A stretch of 64,000 bases of DNA from contig JAIOKI010000025.1 in assembly GCA_028335825.1 (NCBI GenBank), positions 62,001 through 126,000 of the forward strand, read 5' to 3'. Below are positions 51,590 to 64,000 of this stretch, piece after piece (within the stretch, counting starts at the first letter, position 1; each line of letters starts with the position of its first letter). Made by a program: the position numbers and the translations under genes. The DNA is from Nosema muscidifuracis. Its lineage: Eukaryota; Microsporidia; Nosematidae. The notes under the pieces were generated by a model. It was given only the letters and a program-made list of their open reading frames with translations, searched no databases and had not been told where the DNA came from.

Positions 51590-54500
51590 GATTTAATTCA
51601 AATTAATTAATCGTAAAAAATTGAGATTATTAGATATAGACCCAGGAAAATAGATGAAGATGATGACTTTCGTTCAAAGAACCATTGAAAACAATAAATT
51701 ATTTAATTCTACAACAAAGTCGAAGATAGACAGGCAGACTTGTATTAGTTCTCTAGAATATTACTTTAGAACAAGTTGATTACCTGGTAACTACATCAGA
51801 AAAATTAAACAAAATAATTTTCTTGACATTTCAAGAAAAGATAGACAACAAGATTCACTGGATATTAGAAGGGTTATATATAGCTATTATGAGTTAATTT
51901 AAACTCAACATAAATACTTAGAGTTTTTATAGTAAAATAAAAAATTTATAAGAAAATAAATCAGATGACTATGTTGTAAATAAAAATGATACCACCGTAT
52001 CTGATCCTCCAAGAATAAAATCAAACTTCCTAAAACATCACAAAAGTAAGATGATATTTTAAATCAGTTATAGAAAAATATTTAAGCAAGATCAAATAGA
52101 TAAGTATGAAATCTAAAAGGTCTTCTGATAACAATAAACATGTCATCAAGAAAAACTACAAGCAGTGTCTTGGATGAGCTTCTTGAAGAACGAGTATGTT
52201 GTGATATTAATACAATAGAAGACCAGACAAGATATTTTAATAATATTTTTCACAAAGTTACTACAGAAAAAATGATCTACAATATAAATAGTAAATGAAG
52301 ATATCATATAAAGTGTCAAGATCACAGATCCTCCTGAGAAAGTATCTACTAATAAGATAGATTGTCATCAAATAGCAAAAGAATGTATCAAAATAAAACA
52401 TCTTTTTCTAAGACCAATAATAACATATAATAAGTCTGGATCTTTAAAGGATGATGTTTTTATCAAATATGGTGACGTAAAAAAGCAGTATAATAAACAT
52501 TTATCAATTATATCTGTTATGCAAGTAGATTATGACGGATGGAAGTCTGTCGGGGATGTAAATAAGTCAAAAACTATTTCGAGTTTTAAGAAATCCAGGG
52601 ACTTCAACAATTACAATAAATTAAAATCTAATAGATTCGGATTTATTAAAATAGAAAACAACAGTAAAAACGAAGTTTATTGCAAGAAATCAGATAATTA
52701 TTTATACATGATAAAAGATAGACTTTTAAGTAAAATCTTTAAAAAAATCTATCCCATAAGATGTCTTCAAAAAAAAGAAGAAGACCAAATCTCAAGAAAA
52801 GAAATGCCAAGCCAGATATCAAAAGATGCTCTTCTAAAATTAATTAAAAAAGATAAGTCTTATTCTAACTGCAAGTTCAAATTCATATTGGTGTTAAGAC
52901 TTGAGTTAAAGGTCAGCACAAATTTGAGACTAGTAGCTTGCTCTTCTGTATGTAGAAACAAAAGATCTTCCTTTTATAAGAAGAATTGATGATAGTGACG
53001 TAATGTTGTTTCTTTTCAGAGAAAGTGTTTGTCATAAGACGAATGAATTTCTAAGATTTCAAGAAACTTAATATATGTGAGGAAGAGATGTTTTACTATG
53101 ACTTTCTAACAACAAAGAAATATATGTTGTTGCTGGGGTTTTTTAGAACTTTCAAGAATTTAATACCACTTTCAGAAGCCTAAGTATATAATGAAAGAAT
53201 TAAATAAAGAAAAACCAGATTATGGTTATTTCATTTATTTAGAAAAACTAATGAGTAAGCTTAACAAAAAGTAAGGATTTTAGATATAAAATAAATGTTT
53301 TAATATTAAAGTCCTCTATTATATGAGAAAAATCTCGTATAAAAAATATTTTTAATTTATTACATTTTTTTAATTCAATCAGATTGAGAAGAAAGTACAA
53401 ACTGTGATATTGATGTGAATTTAGTCATCTCTGAAGTATAAGAAAAAGTAATTAATAAGCACAGGAAGGTTTTAATATAGTCTTGAGATGTTATCTATCG
53501 CAGATCTACAATTTATGATGATTAAGAATTGAATAATTTTTTGACTGGAATTACTACCCTATTCAACAAAATAGAAGAAAGTACTACCAATAAAAGATAT
53601 TATTAGATAGCTAGACTGATTGATAGTCTAGCTTACTACTGTAAGAGTTTACACAATATGAGAGCATTTATAAGATACAGATGGATATCATTTATGATGA
53701 GCTAATTAAACAAAAGTTTAAGCTGAAATGATTGAAGAAATAGCATGAAAATAATTTATTCTTATAAGAACTCATCTCAAAAATTGTTTAGAAGCCTTCA
53801 AAGATTTAAATGAGAGTCTTTTCCAAAGGATCGTGATGATCAGTAGTGAAAAAAGAAGTTGGTAATAAATCAATTGTAAATTTTAACAATAAAAAAGAAG
53901 GTGTTGGGTGAAAACATCACTAAAGCTCAAACAACTGATCTAAATACAGTATGTAGGAAGCAGGCTTAATCATCTAATTTTTTAAATTAAGTGACAACGG
54001 CTTTAAATTGATATATAAAAATGTCAAGCAGAATATTGCTTCAGCAGATAAGACTGAGGAATGCTAGACAGCCGTTAGCAAGCATTTAAAAAAAGAACTA
54101 GGTCAAGGTTTATAAGAAAAGTTTGGACAGGTCTCAAGGGAATGAACAAGCCAACAAATACGTCCTATTTATGGTTGATCTCGAGCAAGAAAATGATTGT
54201 AAGAAAAAAAATTAAGAATGAAACTTATTATGGAAAGGAAGTGAATAGATTAAATGACTAAAAAAGGAAATGAACAATATATTAATACTCATACAGCTTA
54301 ACTATAAAAGGAAGAGCTATTAAAAATAGAAATGAAGAAAGATTCTGAGGAAAGAATTGTTCTCTAATTGAATATATAAAGGATGCAGAGAGGATATTCA
54401 TAATAAGAGACGATTTATTCATGGAGGCTGTCCAAGCCTTATTCAACATATCAAAAGATATTAGAGTTATATAAGCCACTGATTGAACGGTTATACATAT

Positions 54501-54830
54501 CTCTGATAATAGAGAAAAATTGTTTTTGGCTATCAATGAAGTCATCGCAATTTCGAAAAAAAGCTTGTGCCTTTTGATAAGGCATTAAAAGTGATAAAAA
54601 TCGAGTTTGCAAAAAAAAAGCAAAATAAGCCAAAAAAGCTTTTCTTTAATAATGAATGTTAGAGAAATAATCTTGACATGTACTGAAGATAAGGTCAGAG
54701 AATGATTAATTCATTTCAAAGCAATCTTGATCTATTTAAAGGAGTTATCAAAAGATTAAAAGCTAAATTAATTTGTAATAATATAATAAGACCCTTACAT
54801 ATATTAATTAATTTATCTAAATAATATGTT
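51590..54830 (+). mobile_element. Unidentified decayed coding block, probably a mobile-element fossil
   Basis: The plus strand is consistently purine-rich over about 3.2 kb, opposite to both flanks, which argues for ancient plus-strand coding. Frames are short; the longest, at 52519-52989, is Lys/Ser-rich with no recognised motif. Parts near 53.4-54.7 kb have helical, charged content. It cannot be assigned to a family. It is broken many times and old, and its limits are set by the skew change. Confidence 0.35.
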
Positions 54831-57790
54831 TAATTCATAAATTCAGCCGGTTATTTATAAATCTATAATAATATTAATCGTTGATGTTTAAAATAAAAGA
54901 TAAATTAAGTTAAAGCCAAAAAAGGATGAACCGAGACAATGAATATAACGAAAAAACTAAATTTTACTAAATCTTCAGTCAGCCCGATAAAAACCAGTCT
55001 ACAATACATCATTTAATGATCACATAAAAGAAACGAAAAATGATACTTTTGCTATTGTTAAAAGAAATTTATTGAATAATTTTTTAGTATGAAATAAATT
55101 ATTAAGTTTCTTAAAGAAATAAAAGTTACTGTTTAAATAGTTTTAAAATTAAAAACGCTATTTATAGTATAAAAATAAACTTAATTTTCATGAAAAAGAG
55201 CTAGTATTTACTAGTATACAATGTGACTAAAAATAACAATAGAAGTGTTGGCAAGCTGTTGATGCCATATTATTTTTTTAAATTAGGTCTGTTGCTTTAT
55301 TGATAATTCATTTGACGCAGTCCTAAACCTTAATGTTTGTGATGTTTAAAGAATTTTTAATACATGTAAAGCCATCATGATAGTATAAAATACAACTATT
55401 AGATATAAAGTTTTTGATACATAGCTTGTTTCTATTAGATGCTACTTATTTTTTTATTTTCCTTAATAATAAGCAATATATATAAAGCCAACCAATTAAA
55501 CCGAAGAGAAAGGAACCAGATAAGCTTTTGAGAAAATAATGCATGCGAAAACAAATATTGATTAGTTATTATCAAAGATTGACGCATTTATACTAATGTA
55601 ATAAAAAATTAGTCGTCTGGGATAGGATATTATGGTGATTTCCCTAAACGCCCGGATTTTTTAAAATAACTCCTATATTATGAATTTCTTTTGGATTAAT
55701 GGACAGAAGTGAAATTAAACTTAAGATATAGATAATTATATCTATAGAAACAAGGATAAAGACACTAGATCTAATGAAAATCTCCAATGAAAATTGTAAT
55801 TCAAGAGCAACTTCTTTCAATGATGAATTTATTAAATCAAGTGGTGACCATATGGAAACTACGGATTTCAATAATATTCTTAAATCTGAAATGAAGAGCA
55901 ATATAATAAGACCTTTAGAATCATCTGTGGCATTTATGGGTTTTCTTCTGATACAATGACAAGATATATCATTTGATAGTGTATAAACATCTATTTATAA
56001 ATTTAAGTCAGATTGTATGTCATTCACCAGCATTTTAGATTCAGCTAATTTTGATATTACTGAAATTAATTTACCAAATGGCAAAAGTTTCTTCTTAAAT
56101 AAAAAGTTGGATGAAGAAAAGATAGTTATTACTTGTGATATAGAGTATTTAAGAAGATTTATATTGATAAAACTTTTAAGTCTTCTCCAAGTAGTTTTTA
56201 TCAAGTATATATCATACATAGAGATTTCAATGGACAGAGTTTTTACTCTGATCTATTGTTTTATTTCGAATAAAATCCAAGAAACTTATATCATTTTCTT
56301 TAATCTTATTTTGTCTTCTCTAAACAATAACCGGCATATTTTTTGCTTACTACAGATAGGTTTTGAAACTGTTTATATAATTTTTATGATTAAAAAGAAG
56401 AAAACTTATTAAATTATGTAAAAACAAATTTCAGGTCATTGTTTAGTAGAGAAATATTGTCTCACTATGAAGCTTAAGGATTTCATTTAAAACGAAAACA
56501 ATTAACAATGTTATTCTATACCTAAATAAATATAGTTAAATTTAAATTAAAAATGTTTTTTTATTTTATTCATCATTATAAATTGTCACAAAACACATTT
56601 TACAGAGCTTGAAAGATAACCCAATTATAATTTCATACAATTAAATAGGATATAAAGTTATAACTATATAATCAGTGTGAAAATTGTTTCATAATGATCA
56701 AGATACACTCGTTAAAATATAACAGTCATTAAAAAAAATAAAAAACTTGATTTATTTAAAGATACGTTGTAAATAGTGTGCTAGTCTAAATAAATACTAA
56801 ATGTGTCATTATAATAATAATAATTTTTATAAATACATGGAAGAATTTGGGAGAATGAAAGATAGATAAAAATAAATAAAACATTTTAGAAACGTTGACT
56901 CTTAAAACCAAGGTAATGTGAGTAATATTAAGATTATGTAAGTTAATAGTTTTTGTATTTACATTAGATAGTGAGTCGTCTCAAAACAGCAATAAAATTT
57001 ATCATAAAAAATGGGACATTGGGAAATATATTGGAATAATTTAATTAATATATCAAACTATTAATATCAAATTGAGTAAGCTATTTGTCTTATTTTATTA
57101 GGATTCATTTCAAAAATCACCATGACACTGAAAAGTTACTATTTATATTATGAGTAACTAATATTTGTACTTAATTACAAAAGACTACAATGATTTATCT
57201 GTACTTAATGACTTATAATGATTCGTTTCACCTTCTGACCGATATTTACTTTAACAAAATAACGTATTTAGATAAAAAGAAAACTTGTATGGTATCAAAA
57301 CGCTTAATTTTTTATTCGATGACACACACCATCTCATCTTTCTATCTTGCTTGGAGAAAGAAACGTTTGATATGAGAAAAAACGAAACAAAGAATCACCG
57401 CAGTTTATGAACCGAGATCAGACTTAACAAGTAAGTGATGATAATAACTTGGTTCAGTTCTAGAAAAATTCTACGGCATAAACAAATCATTCAACCTCTC
57501 AAAGTTAATATGTTAGGTTAATTTCTTTTCTGCATCACTAGTACTCTTGTATTAGGAATTTGTAATCCTTTAAACTGTGGATTTTCTGGAATAGACGATC
57601 TCTATTATTCGGCAGTAGGTCAAATACTTTATCAATTGCTGTACCCTCTTATCTGTACAAAAGTCACGAAGAATAAGAGTAAGACTAAGATATAAACTTG
57701 GCCTAGACTTTAAAGCTTCAACCCATCTTCTGTGATGTAAAAATGTTCATTATAAAAAGATTATAGTGCCCTGAATCTATTTCAAGCTAC
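54831..57790. other. Gene-free relic-like DNA
   Basis: Several short open pieces occur (for example plus strand 55774-55959 and 56017-56412, Lys/Ile-rich with a hydrophobic part) but none has a start box or a recognised motif. Composition lies between desert and old coding DNA. I see no RNA gene. Confidence 0.45.
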
Positions 57791-57794
57791 TTTC

Positions 57795-60725
57795 ATATAT
57801 CTTATTTAAATAAAATAAATTTATTTATTTACATATTAAAATTAAAAATTAATATAGAAGTAAAACCAATGGAACACCAAAACATCACTGCTAGACAAAA
57901 AATCAATATATCGCTTTACACGTCAGTATACCTGTACAGTCTCACTTATATGAGAAAAAAAATGTCACCTTAGGACTACTTATAGTCAAAATTATGAAGG
58001 CTAAAAATCTGCCAAAAGACAGATAGGAAGACATCTCATGACTACATACACAAATTAAGAACATAAATCAGTCCAGCATAAGTATTACAATATCTTACCT
58101 GTTCTCTCTTATGTATAAATAAATAAAAATCTTTCTTTTAATAAATTAACTTATCCTTTTATATTGCTTAATTATTTGCTATCTAATGATATAAACTAAT
58201 TACTTGTACTCCAATCAAGCTCTCCGAGTCTATTATTAATATAATATTTCTATTCAAAATCATTCTATCTAAGAACCTCATGACGTAATAGAGCTTTTTA
58301 GGTTTATCTTAATTACACTTTAATCCATCATTATTACCAAGATGTTGTTTTGCTTTATTCTAGTTACTTATTCTAGAAAACTTCAATATCAAAAATCTCC
58401 CTTTGAATATCAGCCCCAGTGATTTCCTAATACTTTATTGATCTTACCTGCTCTTGTACTTGACATTCTCAAAGTTTACTGCCATACATTAATACAGGCA
58501 CAAGTACACATTTTACTAAGATAGCCTTGAATCTTAGGTTAATACTATGATTTAACAATTTCAGTATGTAGAGATTTCTTGTAACGCGCAGTTGTGTCTT
58601 TGACTAAATGTTCTTCTATGGTATTTCTTTTTATGAGAACATCTAGATATCTATATTCTTTAATTCTTCAATATCAACAAAGTATTTATGTAGAGAGTAA
58701 AGACTTCTAATTATTTGAGTACTATAATGTACAGCCCATTCTAATATTCCATTTTTTCTATGTTCGATCTTCATTTTGTTATCAACAGCCCATTTTGAGA
58801 TTTTCATGATTTTAGCTTCAAGATCAATGTCGCTATTTCCTAAAGCAACTATTTTATCAGCAAACATAAGTACTGAAATTGTTGTATTTGTATTGGAATC
58901 AATACTTATTTTACGCCATAAAGTATATCATTGATCAAGATATTGAATAACAACGGAAATCTTTCTTGCTCCTTTAATGAAGCAATAGATATTAGATGCC
59001 TCGGCTGAGATTTTAACTCGCTTGATAGTATTTTTATAGATACCATTTATCTTATTTATCAAGTAATTAGGAATATCATGTTTTCTAGCTTATTAAATAG
59101 AAAGTTATGATTAGCATTATCATAAGCTTTCTCAAAGTCTATGGAGTATATTAATGTACTTTTTCCTTTGTATTCGCTTATTTCTATTTCAAGTAGAGAA
59201 GTAATTTGAACTATACATTTTTCCCTATTCAGAAACTCGCTTGATATTGGCTTGTTCAATATAATGAATCGGACTATACTAACTATTTTGAGATATATCT
59301 TATTAATTATGTTAATTAAAGGGATACCTTTATAATCAATCAAATTATATTTGCCATATTCCATTATTCTTAAGAATTATCTCCAATGATATATCTATTT
59401 AGTTCAACTAGCATAAATTTAAAAAAACTATCTTTTACTTCATTACAAAACAGATGTGAGTATAGTTCATTTGGAATTTCATAGGAACCGACTGCTTTAT
59501 TTTTATTACATTTCTTTAACGCATATATAAATTCTTCGGTTATAACAAGAGATGCATCAGAAAAATTAGTATTATTGTATAAAATACTATCTACTTCATT
59601 TTCCGATGCTAAACCAACAAAAATTTTTCAACTTTTCTAGCTTTTTTTGGCATGTATGTAAAATACCGGCTTGATTAATTAGAACAACATTTTCAACCTA
59701 ATGGAAGTACTCTTTGAGTTTTTAAACAATTTTCAGAATTCTCTTGATATATTACTTCTAAAAAGCTTTACAGCTTGTAAAGTCCAAAAAACAGATTTAT
59801 TTTTTCGAATCAGCTTTTTAGTTGCTTCTAATTAATTTAACTTCATTAAAGTTTCTCATAACAACTTTAGCTTCAAGCCTCTTTTCTTTGATGACTTTGA
59901 CGTGTATTTATCCCATTGAGAATCATGAGTATATTTTTCTCTTCTGTAAATTTCTAAAAATATACGACTTTTTCTTAGCTTGTTTATCATCCTGAGATTT
60001 TTAAGCATTCTTCTGTCGTTAACTAATTGATCTGAGACATCATAAACAACTATTTTAATTTTCGTTTTAGCACTGGTTGTCACTTAGTACCCAAACATTT
60101 GATAAATAATCTTCTCATTATCACTCTTTAACAAACTAAATATTGAATCAATTTTTTGTTAGATCACTTTTTGTTCTTGAAGATTCTTGTTTCCTCATTA
60201 CTGTTGGACTTTAGTACAATTGATACTTCAACTTCATTTAATTCTCTCTAAAGAGATGAAATCCTGCATATTCATATCATTGCCATTATGAGCTCACTAT
60301 TCTGATTTATTAATTTCTCTTTTTGTATAAGGATGGTAGTTCTGGCAAGAACCTCTTTCCTGAGACCCCTCTTCTGTGGTATGTAAACATTAATAATTAA
60401 ATACTTATTCCATTTGTCTACTGGCTTAAACTCAAATATATTTTGCAATCTATTTGAGTCAGTCCATTTCTTGGAATATCTGATAGCTTTATTATTTCTA
60501 GAAAAAGTCATTAGACGCGGTTTATTTTTTTCACTACTAAGTGTTACCACTGCAGTATACTTTTCTAGTCTAATAGGTAGCATAGATATTATTCATGTTT
60601 CCTGAATACAGATAATATCTGGTTCCTCTTTCTTCAAGAGAACCTCAAAATCTACTTTCTTTTTGGAAAGATGATTGATATCAAGACTCATGAATCATAT
60701 ATTATCCTTCACTTTCTACCATTGA
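57795..60725 (-). mobile_element. APE-type LINE, copy 3, long but decayed
   Basis: The longest copy of the family at 37-38.8 kb, on the minus strand. Near 60.7-60.6 kb it reads MSLDINHLSKKKVDFEVLL then EPDIICIQET, the start of an APE endonuclease. At 60.58-60.27 kb it has ILPIRLEKYTAVVTL-like and LIINVYIPQKRG. The reverse transcriptase follows, with GIPLINIINKIYLKIVS and IDFEKAYDNANHNFLFNKLE (59.36-59.06 kb) and a YADD-type site reading FADKIVALGNS (58.86 kb). Then LVKCVLVPVLMYGSKL occurs near 58.5 kb. The segment with the CX2C zinc motif is deleted between about 58.42 and 58.39 kb. The 3' untranslated part matches copies 1 and 2. FADK replaces FADD, so it is catalytically dead besides having many stops. 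Confidence 0.85.
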
Positions 60726-61880
60726 GTAATTGAGGCCTAATGCCTTTATATTAAGAATAAGCTTTTCTTTCTGTATCTTAGTGAATACAATATTCGTGAA
60801 TGACGTGTCTCATCATTCAAACTTTACAATCAACATATTTTAATAGAATTTTTTTGCTTTTTAAATATTTTTATACATTCTGCCCGACCTGTGTGAATTA
60901 AGTCATGTTTATAATAACTGCTATATGTCTGGTAATATTACTAGCTGGGATTAAGTCTATTTCATTCTTAGGATAAATTATTTTATAGTTTAAACTTTTT
61001 TAAAATTTGATATTAGGATAAATCTACATTCTGTACTCTTCAAGATTATAAAATATAAAATAAACTCAGTTTTTATTTCCTCTTAATTCCACCTTCTTTT
61101 GCTAATTAAATGCTAGTTTAGTTTTTTAATTATAATTTCTCTATCCACAAGTTTATTCGAATTCTACAATCTTTATTAATTTATGTATACATGTCGCATT
61201 CTTCTAAAGAATCAATAGATAACTTCCTAAAGTTTTTGCATAAGTGACATTCATGTTTTGAAGCAAAACTTCTTCCACTCATTTACGTGTCCTTTCATTA
61301 TTCTTTTTCTTAAATATTTGAAATAACTAAAACTAATATGAAAAGACGTTATAAATTAAAGGTGAAGAAAACATATATAAGTTTTTCACATATCTGACAT
61401 CATTATAGTGGCATCTTAATATTTATATTATAGACTAAATTAATTGTTTTCTAGACGTCAAAATTGTATTGTAGATATCTTGATTTTTCTGATACTTAAT
61501 TTAAATGATGTAGTTTTGTTTTCCGTTTCTCGTATTCCATTTGACTCTCTGATTTCATTACCAATATATTCTTCCTGTATCAGATATTATTACTTCATGT
61601 TTACAATATTGATTTATCAATTAACAAAACCTTATAGCACTACCAGAATCAATCTTCTATACAAAATACAACTTTATCATTCTGTAAAAATATATTTATA
61701 ATTTTTAGGATATATCATGTTTTTTATATGGAGGTTTTAGAATTTTTACTCCAAAAGCCTATATATCAGTGCTTATTTTCAAATCTTGTTTTTTATAAAT
61801 TTTTGCATTCCGATTCATTTTAATTTTATTCATATTTTGAAATTGCTTAAGACCTTAATATATTAGCGAATAAATCTTTT
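60726..61880. other. Gene-free relic-like DNA
   Basis: The minus strand has short open pieces, for example 61.45-61.6 kb reading YIGNEIRESNGIRETENK, with no family match. It may belong to the 5' part of the LINE or to another element. Confidence 0.4.
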
Positions 61881-62340
61881 TTCCATATACCTTGCCAAAA
61901 AGCTATTAATGTTTTTTCTATATTTATGCCTATATGTGTTTCTGTCATTATATCTTACCGGTTCTTCTTAATAGCAGTTTTATGATATAAATTAGTAGAA
62001 TTTACAAATGATTTACATTTTTATATGCAGAAAGAAGATTGCATAATTTGGATATTGTTTACAACTATTATGAATTATATAATCATTATGAACATATATT
62101 ACAGCAGCTCTTTTAGTGTTTGTCTTTTTCTTTCGTTTACAGCAATCACTATCAGTCTTCTGTTAAATATTCTTTCTATCATCCAAAAATCCTAAACGCC
62201 TTCTGTGGTATTTGACTTTTATAAATTTACTTTTGCTTATTTCTACTTATATATTTAGTCCACCTATTTTTTCTTGTTAGTTAATCTGTATTTTTCAATG
62301 CTAGATATCACTTTTGTACACCATACATATCTCTAAGAAA
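61880..62340 (-). mobile_element. Merlin-type (ISXO2-like) DNA transposon fragment
   Basis: On the minus strand near 62.26-62.2 kb a frame reads VEISKSKFIKVKYHRRR then GFLDD. This is close to the 'VEIDESKFGKRKYHRGR...GFWVFGGVER' block of ISXO2/Merlin transposases. It is followed by a stretch like RLIVIAVNERKRQTLKELL, where the family has a strand plus 'V..R....L..I'. The first catalytic Asp has changed (EIDE to EISK). Stops and frameshifts break the rest. Terminal inverted repeats were not found by eye. Confidence 0.55.
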
Positions 62341-62399
62341 TATTTAAAAAGTCACAAATTACTGTTTGTTTTGCATTTACGGACCATGATTTAATAATT

Positions 62400-63130
62400 A
62401 GTAATATTTTTATAATTGTAAATTATTTATATAAAAACCATTTTTATAATTATTTTTTATGACATCTATATAAAAACCATTTGTATACATTTTACAATAT
62501 GAAACATATCTACAACATGTTTTAAATTATTAATAAACGAAGATAATATTTCTATTAATTTTTCTTTTCTACTATTATTAGAAACACTACTAATGTTTCT
62601 ATGCATACTATTTTCATGTGTTTTTGAAGATAGAATCATTTTTTTCATTTTTAACTATTACTCTATAATGTTATCTTTCATTAGATTTTTGTTTTCATCA
62701 AACAGACAGCATTCATTTCGCAAGAGTTCCAATTTTTTGATTTTATTAATATAGCTCTATAAAGTAGGGTAGCATAACATCTTGAAAGTTCATCTGCAAT
62801 AACATTATTCTTATTTTAAATATATTTTATTTTATAGTCAAATTTATTTCAATAATCTCGATGTGTCTTTTTAATTCTCATACAAATATTTTCTACTAAT
62901 TGTAACAACATCTGTGACATCCTTTGGATAATAATCTTGAACTCTATTAAGAATAAAACGATCTCCTGTATTCCTTTTCTATAATTATACAATTTAATTT
63001 CAAGAGTCAAATTATTTTGTTTTCTTGGGTTAACACACTTCATAAATTATGATCAGTTAATTTCTTTTACCTTCTGTCTTCACTTTTAAAAAAATAAATA
63101 ACTAAAAATATAATATTACAAAATTTATTA
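62400..63130 (-). mobile_element. Ty3/gypsy fossil fragment (RNase H end)
   Basis: A minus-strand piece near 62.8 kb has the NVIADELSR-type motif that ends the RNase H domain in Ty3/gypsy Pol. Sequence in integrase position follows leftward. It is a broken, short piece between the two Merlin relics. No LTR is seen. Confidence 0.55.
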
Positions 63131-63149
63131 ATTATTAAAATGTAAAAAG

Positions 63150-63900
63150 TCTAACATTTACTCATTTAAAGTTTCTTCAATAAGTAGTTTAAATCTAACA
63201 GCATAATTTTTTGTAACAAAATTTATTGAAGTATCATTTCCTCTCATCTTTCTTTTATAACAAACTACATACCCTCAATAGTTTGGTTATGTACACCGGC
63301 GTCTGTATCAACAAAAATCTTAATAATTTACATTTTTGTATCGAAAACCTAAATAAACACATATTATTTCAATTTATATAACCTTGCCGCATGTTTATTA
63401 AAATAGTTGTACAAGGTGCAATTTTTTCCGAATAATTTCAATCAGTGTATTTCACGAACGATCTTCGATGATTTAGAAAAAAAGTATGCGCAACTATCTT
63501 ACACCACATCACTAATTGCCCAAATGGTAATCAAGAAATTTGCATCGCTTATACTTGTTTTGCACCAAAACAATTTCATCTGTTTCAACAATACATCCTT
63601 CACCATCAATTTGCTGTGAAAGAATAAATGTTAATAAAAAGTCAACCCCTAATTTATCAAAACTAGCAAAACAATTTGTTATCATTAGTGAGACAACAGA
63701 TAATTCCATGGCTAATAATAGATCTTAATTATCTTTTTGCCGTTCACCCAATAAAACACAAGTTCTTTACGCTTAGATATGCATGATAAAAAACTTACTT
63801 GAGTAAACTGAAGTTATTCGACATTTTTTGTTACACCTAAGATAATAAAATTATTTATGTGTGCATCATTGGAACCTTCAAAAATTTTTATTCTAATATG
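63150..63900 (-). mobile_element. Merlin-type (ISXO2-like) DNA transposon, decayed copy
   Basis: On the minus strand 63605-63540 reads DGEGCIVETDEIVLVQNKYK, matching the 'GGxGxIVEIDEt...kYhRGr' block with its first catalytic Asp/Glu. Farther on, 63318-63269 reads IFVDTDAGVHNQTIEGM, matching 'NFVDPxTGAHTQTIEgxW' with the last catalytic position. KRKMRGNDTSINF follows, as in 'lKrrlr...gtsr.ff'. The order and spacing are those of a complete DDE domain with breaks between. A weak N-terminal part (YWVNGKKII) lies at about 63.75 kb. Frames shift at least twice, and a stop replaces the W of the EGMW motif. Confidence 0.8.
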
Positions 63901-64000
63901 AATTCTATCAATTATTCTTCATCATAAATAATCTTTTCAATTCGGGAATTTTCATTTTTGAGAATATAAAATTATTTATTTTTTCAAAAAGAAGGAAGAG

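Noticed and set aside
43000-64000. Possible telomere or telomere-like repeat
   Set aside because: No short G-rich telomeric array was found; subtelomeric character is only suggested by the rDNA and relic content.

Overview
The window is nuclear DNA of a microsporidian. Five features support this: an SSU rRNA of only about 1.24 kb followed by an LSU of about 2.5 kb with no separate 5.8S gene; intron-free compact genes; short C-rich boxes (CCC, CCCCT, CCCTT) a few bases before many start codons, a known microsporidian promoter signature; very high A+T; and typical microsporidian gene content (short alpha-tubulin, GFAT for spore-wall chitin, a GSK3-type kinase). The intergenic deserts of 1-4 kb and the many transposon relics point to one of the larger, expanded microsporidian genomes, in the style of Anncaliia, Tubulinosema, Edhazardia or Hamiltosporidium. 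The genus cannot be fixed from sequence reading alone.

Layout. 1-4 kb is an A+T desert with several short tandem repeats. 4-36.8 kb is the host-gene zone. It holds a two-finger C2H2 protein, a RING-like protein, two members of a putative secreted family (11.7 and 25.3 kb), an RMND1/DUF155 protein, GFAT, a GSK3-like kinase, a small GDA1/CD39 apyrase, a formin, an EF-hand-like small gene, several multi-pass or tail-anchored membrane proteins, alpha-tubulin, a Nup49/58-like coiled coil and a DusA-type dihydrouridine synthase. Five tRNA genes lie among them (Lys-UUU, Asp-GUC, Ala-AGC, Ile-AAU, Trp-CCA). 36.8-38.9 kb holds two 5'-truncated LINE tails placed head to tail against the 3' end of the rDNA. 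38.9-42.8 kb is a single rRNA unit on the minus strand (SSU, A+T-rich ITS, LSU). 43-64 kb has no intact host gene that I can recognise. It is a graveyard: Ty3/gypsy fossils (about 43.6-46.4, 50.1-51.3 and 62.4-63.1 kb), an R4/Dong-type LINE (46.7-50.1 kb), a long APE-type LINE copy (57.8-60.7 kb), two Merlin (ISXO2-like) DNA transposons (61.9-62.3 and 63.15-63.9 kb), and a purine-rich decayed coding block of unknown identity (51.6-54.8 kb). Such rDNA-plus-relic territory is often subtelomeric in microsporidia, but no telomere repeat is visible.

How the parts relate. The host genes are housekeeping and cytoskeletal: tubulin, formin and GSK3-like kinase for cytoskeleton and signalling, GFAT for UDP-GlcNAc and chitin, tRNAs and DusA for translation. 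They are single transcription units with no operons. Most notable are the DusA-type enzyme (a bacterial/plastid subfamily), the formin whose proline-rich FH1 position is taken by Asp/Asn repeats and a Lys/Glu-rich stretch, the apyrase whose last roughly 70 bp are tandemly repeated downstream of its stop, and the one-sided orientation of nearly every identified mobile-element relic toward the rDNA.
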